Origin: Caryophanales bacterium UBA5026
Lineage (GTDB): Bacteria > Bacillota_I > Bacilli_A > RF39 > UBA660
NCBI GenBank assembly: GCA_002416285.1
Contig: DICM01000006.1
Coordinates: 1-64,000 of the forward strand
Direction of reading: 5' to 3'
DNA length: 64,000 nt
The notes under the pieces were generated by a model. It ran no database searches, had not been told where the DNA came from, and saw only the letters and a program-made list of their open reading frames with translations. This document shows positions 60,572 to 64,000 of this stretch, piece after piece (within the stretch, counting starts at the first letter, position 1; each line of letters opens with the position of its first letter). A program made the position numbers and the translations under genes.

Positions 60572-60597
60572 AGACTTGCAAATACAAGTCTTTTTTT
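60572..60597 (+). terminator. rho-independent terminator
   Basis: AGACTTG (60572-60578), six-base loop, CAAGTCT (60585-60591), T-run. Confidence 0.85.
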
Positions 60598-60652
60598 ATT
60601 AAAAAATGATTTCTAATATATATGTTTATGGATAATATCCTCTATAAGATAA

Positions 60653-60979
60653 CTATTGCATTCTTCTTTTGATTTCATCAATTTCTCGCTGTAAGGCAGC
60701 AATCATTTTAGCCATCATCTGGATTTGGCATTCATGATTATCTATGGTTTGTTGACTATCACCATCAAATGACTCATTGATGGTCTCATCATTGCTTTCT
60801 CCACGTTCAGCTAATAGTGCTTTATAATACCCGTTAGTACAGAGAACCTGTGCAACTAGCATAAGCCAGTTACCTAAGGTATTTTGTTCGATAGCAGTTG
60901 AATCATCTAATAGAAGATATCCAACTGCTACAGCGCTTAAAGTAAAGATTTCAGGAGGTACATCTGGTATATACTTCAT
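60653..60979 (-). CDS. conserved hypothetical protein, 108 aa
   Basis: Starts MKYIPDVPPEIFTLSAVAVGYLLLDDSTAIEQNTLGNWLMLVAQVLCTN, with a hydrophobic helix at about 11-24 and another at 35-47; I recall this N-terminal pattern from small proteins of many Clostridia and related spore formers. The C-terminus is a coiled coil (HECQIQMMAKMIAALQREIDEIKRRM). GGAGG precedes the start on the minus strand. Confidence 0.7.
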   Translation of the reverse strand: MKYIPDVPPEIFTLSAVAVGYLLLDDSTAIEQNTLGNWLMLVAQVLCTNGYYKALLAERGESNDETINESFDGDSQQTIDNHECQIQMMAKMIAALQREIDEIKRRMQ

Positions 60980-61172
60980 AAAGTTATGCCTCCTTCTACT
61001 TTTTTTCTATCCTAGCATTTCTATTTGAAATGTGATAAAAGTATTCTTTTCTCTTCCATTATATGATAGTTTTATAAAAATATAAATTTTGACACGAGCA
61101 AACAATGATTAACTCAAGTAATTTTTGCTACTCAGAAACGTTGATTGAAAATATAATATAGTGAGGTGTGAG

Positions 61173-61310
61173 ATGTATCTGATAGAAATTTTAATTGGTA
61201 TTGTAATGACAGTACTTTGCACTTTCATATTTATTTTTATAATTCGTGATTTGAATAAGAGTATTGCAATGTTTCATTTTATATTTGATTTTATTTTTAA
61301 TCGTAAATAA
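61173..61310 (+). CDS. small membrane protein, 45 aa
   Basis: Reads MYLIEILIGIVMTVLCTFIFIFIIRDLNK..., one long membrane helix (about 3-25) with a hydrophobic end. GAGGTG lies at 61163-61168 before the ATG and TATAAT at 61152. Unrecognised; plausible because the ribosome site is good. Confidence 0.45.
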   Translation: MYLIEILIGIVMTVLCTFIFIFIIRDLNKSIAMFHFIFDFIFNRK

Positions 61311-61403
61311 AACAATAATATGCGATATATAATATTGTTTTTTTATAGTATTGAATATAATTTTTAAAGGAGTACATGAAAAATTATAGAAAAGAGGTAG
61401 TAA

Positions 61404-61712
61404 ATGAAATTTAATTTTGAACTTTTATTAAACATATTATGGATAGCTACTATTTGCCAAGTTTTAGCCCTCGTCACTACACAAAAATTCAAATCATTAA
61501 GATTAGTCCGAAAAAGTTGGCAAGTAATTTTATTTAATTTTACTTTAAATATGATTTTATCCATTTCCTTTTGTTTAACCTTCACAAATTTAACAATATT
61601 ATCCTCGCTATGGGTTGGATTTTTTAGTTTTATTGGAGCGGATACTATTTATAAAACGTTAGAAGAAAAGAAATTAATGAGAAGGTTAAGCGAATTTAAC
61701 TTATATAAATAA
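61404..61712 (+). CDS. small membrane protein, holin-like
   Basis: 102 residues with three hydrophobic segments (about 6-26, 41-58, 63-80) and a charged C-terminal helix. The end LWVGFFSFIGADTIYKTLEEKK resembles phage holins of Firmicutes, but no other phage gene is near. Function uncertain. AAAAGAGG before the ATG. Confidence 0.5.
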   Translation: MKFNFELLLNILWIATICQVLALVTTQKFKSLRLVRKSWQVILFNFTLNMILSISFCLTFTNLTILSSLWVGFFSFIGADTIYKTLEEKKLMRRLSEFNLYK

Positions 61713-61841
61713 ACTTTATTTATTTTTGAATTAAAAAAATGAAGATAAAATGACAAAAAGTTTTTAAATCTATTAGATGTTTAAAAATCTTTTTTGTTTC
61801 TTTTCATATTGGAGTTGCATATACTAAATTGGCGAATATTA

Positions 61842-61894
61842 TTGACAATTTAATTTAATAACGTTATACTATGAATAGTTGAACAGATATTCAA
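61842..61894 (+). promoter_or_regulatory. promoter and ArsR/SmtB-type operator
   Basis: TTGACA (61842-61847), 17-bp spacer, TATACT (61865-61870). Just downstream, TTGAA-CAGATA-TTCAA (61879-61894) is the inverted repeat typical of SmtB/CadC operators (TGAA-N6-TTCA core), so the following regulator should repress its own operon. Confidence 0.8.
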
Positions 61895-61912
61895 TTAAGA
61901 AAGGCGGTTTGT

Positions 61913-62275
61913 ATGTCTAAAAATGAATTCGCATGTGATTGTAATATTATCCATCAAGATGTTGTCGATAAAGTAACAAATGACTTCCCATCTCAAAAAC
62001 AATTTGATAAAGTGAGTGCTTTTTTTAAAATATTAGGAGATAGTACAAGATCAAAAATAATATGGTCGCTAGAGCAATCAGAAATGTGTGTATGCGATAT
62101 TGCTAATGTATTAAACATGTCAAAATCTTCTGTGTCCCACCAGTTGAAAACACTTCGAGAAGCAGGATTTGTCACTTATAGAAAAGTTGGAAAAACAGTT
62201 TATTATTCATTAGTGGATGATCATGTAAAAAGATTGTTCTTATTAGGTATGGAACATATCAATCATGAAAAATGA
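61913..62275 (+). CDS. ArsR family metal sensor, CadC-like
   Basis: 120 residues. Winged helix with IAnVLNMSKSSVSHQLKTLREAGFV. The metal site of CadC is complete: MCVCDIA (C59, C61, D62) in the recognition helix region and an N-terminal pair CDC (C8, C10), where CadC has C7 and C11. CadC-type sensors release DNA on binding Cd, Pb or Zn. Heads an operon with HMA protein and P1B ATPase. Confidence 0.92.
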   Translation: MSKNEFACDCNIIHQDVVDKVTNDFPSQKQFDKVSAFFKILGDSTRSKIIWSLEQSEMCVCDIANVLNMSKSSVSHQLKTLREAGFVTYRKVGKTVYYSLVDDHVKRLFLLGMEHINHEK

Positions 62276-62290
62276 AAAGGAGGGTATAAT

Positions 62291-62512
62291 ATGAGAAATA
62301 CATTTATACTAAAAGGTTTAGATTGTGCAGCATGTACTGCAAAGATTGAGAATAAATTAAAGAAACAAGAAGGAATTAAGGATGCATCAATTAATTTTAT
62401 TACTGGAAAATTAATTATCGAATCAGATGTAAATTTTAATGAAGATATAATGATGATTGTTGACAAAGTTGTAAAAAAAGAAGAACCAGATGTCAAAATA
62501 ATAAAATATTAA
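62291..62512 (+). CDS. stand-alone HMA metal-binding protein
   Basis: 73 residues, one heavy-metal-associated domain with metal-binding GLDCAACTAKIE (C-x2-C at 12 and 15). In most Cd/Zn ATPases this domain is fused to the N-terminus; here it is a separate protein between the sensor and the ATPase and the ATPase start lacks it. It may act as a metallochaperone. AAAGGAGGG before the ATG. Confidence 0.9.
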   Translation: MRNTFILKGLDCAACTAKIENKLKKQEGIKDASINFITGKLIIESDVNFNEDIMMIVDKVVKKEEPDVKIIKY

Positions 62513-62521
62513 GGAGGGAAC

Positions 62522-64000
62522 ATGAAAAAAGGAATAATTCAGGTCATATTAGGATTTCTCATTTTCCTAATATCAATAATATTTAGATTTGATAATATTT
62601 GGATCAACAATATACTTTATATTATAAGCTATATTATTGTTGGTCGAAAAGTCGTTTTGAAAGCGATTAAAAATATTTTTAAAGGTAAAATTTTCGATGA
62701 AAACTTTCTTATGACAATTGCAACTCTTGGAGCATTTATAATTGGTGAATACCCAGAAGCCGTAGCCGTAATGCTATTCTATCAAGTTGGAGAGTTGTTT
62801 CAAGATTATGCAATTAATAAATCAAGAAAATCAATTACAAGTTTAATGGATATACGACCAGATTATGCAAACGTAAAAAGAAATGATATCATCACGAAAG
62901 TAGATCCCTACGAAGTTGAGGTAGAAGAATGTATTATTGTTCGCCCGGGTGAAAAAATACCTCTAGATGGGATTATAATAGAAGGTAATTCAATGATAGA
63001 TACTTCTTCGCTCACTGGAGAATCAGTTCCAAGAGAAGTAACATTAGGTGATACTGTATTAAGTGGATGTATTAATATCAATGGTTTATTGACAATCAAA
63101 GTTACAAAAAAATTCTCAGAATCTACTGTCAATAAAATATTAGATTTAGTAGAAAATGCAAGCAGTAAAAAGTCCAATCCGGAAAATTTTATTACTAAAT
63201 TTGCTCAATATTACACACCAATAGTAGTCTTTTCAGCACTTATTATTGCGTTTATTCCGCCACTGATCGTAAAAGATGCGGACTTCTATGATTGGGTTTA
63301 TCGTGCACTCACATTTTTAGTTGTTTCATGCCCATGTGCTTTGGTAATTTCAATTCCGCTTGGGTTCTTTGGTGGTATTGGTGGAGCCTCTAAAATTGGG
63401 GTTCTAGTGAAGGGAAGTAATTACCTTGAAGCTTTATCTTCAACTGAAATTGTTGTATTTGATAAGACCGGAACACTGACCAAAGGAAGTTTTGAAGTAC
63501 AAGAAATAAATGCAGCCAATATGAGTAAAGAAGAACTGTTAAGATTTGCGGCTTACGTTGAAAGCCATTCGAATCATCCTATTTCCATCTCATTAAAAAA
63601 AGCTTATTCTTTAGCTATTGATGGAAGTAAAGTCGTCGATATTGAGGAAATACCTGGATATGGTGTTCGTGCTAAAGTAGATGGCCTTCAAGTAGTAGCT
63701 GGTAATACAAAGATGATGGAACAAATGAATATAGAGATAATTCCTATTAACAAACCTGGAACAATCGTTCATATAGCTGTTGATGGTGCTTATGCTGGAA
63801 ATATCGTCATTGCTGATGCAATAAAAGACGATGCGAAAAAAGCAATTCAGAGTTTAAAGACAAATAATATTCGAAAAACAGTTATGCTCACTGGAGACAC
63901 TAAAATAGCGGGGGAGACAGTCGCTAAAGAACTTGGAATCGACAGAGTATATACAGAACTCCTGCCAACCGATAAAGTTGAGAAAATCGAAGAATTATTT
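62522..64000 (+). CDS. P1B-type heavy-metal ATPase (Cd/Zn/Pb), runs off the window
   Basis: The first 493 codons are present and open to the window edge. It starts directly with membrane segments (no HMA domain), then SLTGESVPRE actuator loop, the ion-binding SCPCALV (C270, C272) in the sixth membrane helix that marks the P1B-2 zinc/cadmium/lead group, DKTGTLTKG (D314) and ESHSNHPIS (His-Pro nucleotide site), MLTGDT. Exports divalent soft metals. AAGGAGGG at 62511-62518. The hinge GDGINDAP and last helices lie beyond 64000. Confidence 0.93.
   Translation, partial: MKKGIIQVILGFLIFLISIIFRFDNIWINNILYIISYIIVGRKVVLKAIKNIFKGKIFDENFLMTIATLGAFIIGEYPEAVAVMLFYQVGELFQDYAINKSRKSITSLMDIRPDYANVKRNDIITKVDPYEVEVEECIIVRPGEKIPLDGIIIEGNSMIDTSSLTGESVPREVTLGDTVLSGCININGLLTIKVTKKFSESTVNKILDLVENASSKKSNPENFITKFAQYYTPIVVFSALIIAFIPPLIVKDADFYDWVYRALTFLVVSCPCALVISIPLGFFGGIGGASKIGVLVKGSNYLEALSSTEIVVFDKTGTLTKGSFEVQEINAANMSKEELLRFAAYVESHSNHPISISLKKAYSLAIDGSKVVDIEEIPGYGVRAKVDGLQVVAGNTKMMEQMNIEIIPINKPGTIVHIAVDGAYAGNIVIADAIKDDAKKAIQSLKTNNIRKTVMLTGDTKIAGETVAKELGIDRVYTELLPTDKVEKIEELF

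Noticed and set aside
61404..61712. A prophage remnant based on the holin-like protein
   Set aside because: No endolysin, integrase, attachment sites or other phage genes lie nearby; the resemblance alone is weak.

Overview
The window is AT-rich, standard-code bacterial DNA (TAG, TAA and TGA all act as stops) with strong Shine-Dalgarno sites, sigma-A type promoters that are often extended (TGnTATAAT), and compact hairpin-plus-T-run terminators that frequently overlap stop codons. This points to a low-GC Firmicute. Oxygen-independent chemistry (class III ribonucleotide reductase with its activase, rubredoxin, several radical-SAM or glycyl-radical proteins) points to an anaerobe. A spore photoproduct lyase and a broken BclB-like surface protein point to a spore-forming ancestry. 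I cannot name the species; a gut-associated lineage is a guess.

Layout. 1-6 kb: small single-gene units (unknown protein, UDG-superfamily protein, membrane protein, kinase-fold protein), then a LytTR regulator with a LiaF-like membrane partner and a PgeF/YfiH-type enzyme. 6-13 kb: a small lipoprotein and a 2254-residue giant with a type IV prepilin N-terminus, twelve DUF5011-like Ig repeats and a glycine-rich C-terminal domain. 13-20 kb: DedA, an MgtA-type P-ATPase, a secreted protein that has lost its signal-peptide start, and a TetR-YhgE/Pip pair with a clear operator. 20-29 kb: ndk, a short rubredoxin, then a zinc locus (Fur-family regulator with a palindromic box, small His/Cys membrane protein, ZnuACB-like transporter, YraQ-type permease with a His/Cys-rich loop, DUF1980 partner), a YibE/F pair and a DUF2974 hydrolase. 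29-33 kb: nrdD, a separate 54-residue glycyl-radical protein and nrdG, followed by a headless fragment related to the giant protein, then gmk on the minus strand. 33-38 kb: a Bce-type peptide-sensing and detoxification module with a matching operator.

38-46 kb is more variable: tRNA-Thr, a double ThyX-like protein, two damaged genes, several unrecognised small genes, SplB and an HD hydrolase. 46-50 kb holds cysK with a divergent Rrf2/CymR-like regulator, flanked by two 267-residue paralogues that carry near-identical promoters. 50-57 kb has a MATE-like membrane protein, a frameshifted HD hydrolase, DUF4186, and gltX lying between tRNA-Gln and tRNA-Glu, then tRNA-Leu. 57-60 kb has a bacterial queuosine-salvage homologue and a Mef-like efflux gene preceded by an eight-residue leader peptide and hairpin. 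60-64 kb has small membrane genes and a CadC/ArsR-HMA-P1B ATPase operon that runs off the right edge.

The observations I rate highest are the split class III ribonucleotide reductase, the leader peptide and hairpin before the efflux gene, the paired 267-residue paralogues around cysK, and the giant prepilin-like protein with its lipoprotein partner. No CRISPR array, insertion sequence, rRNA or replication origin was seen.
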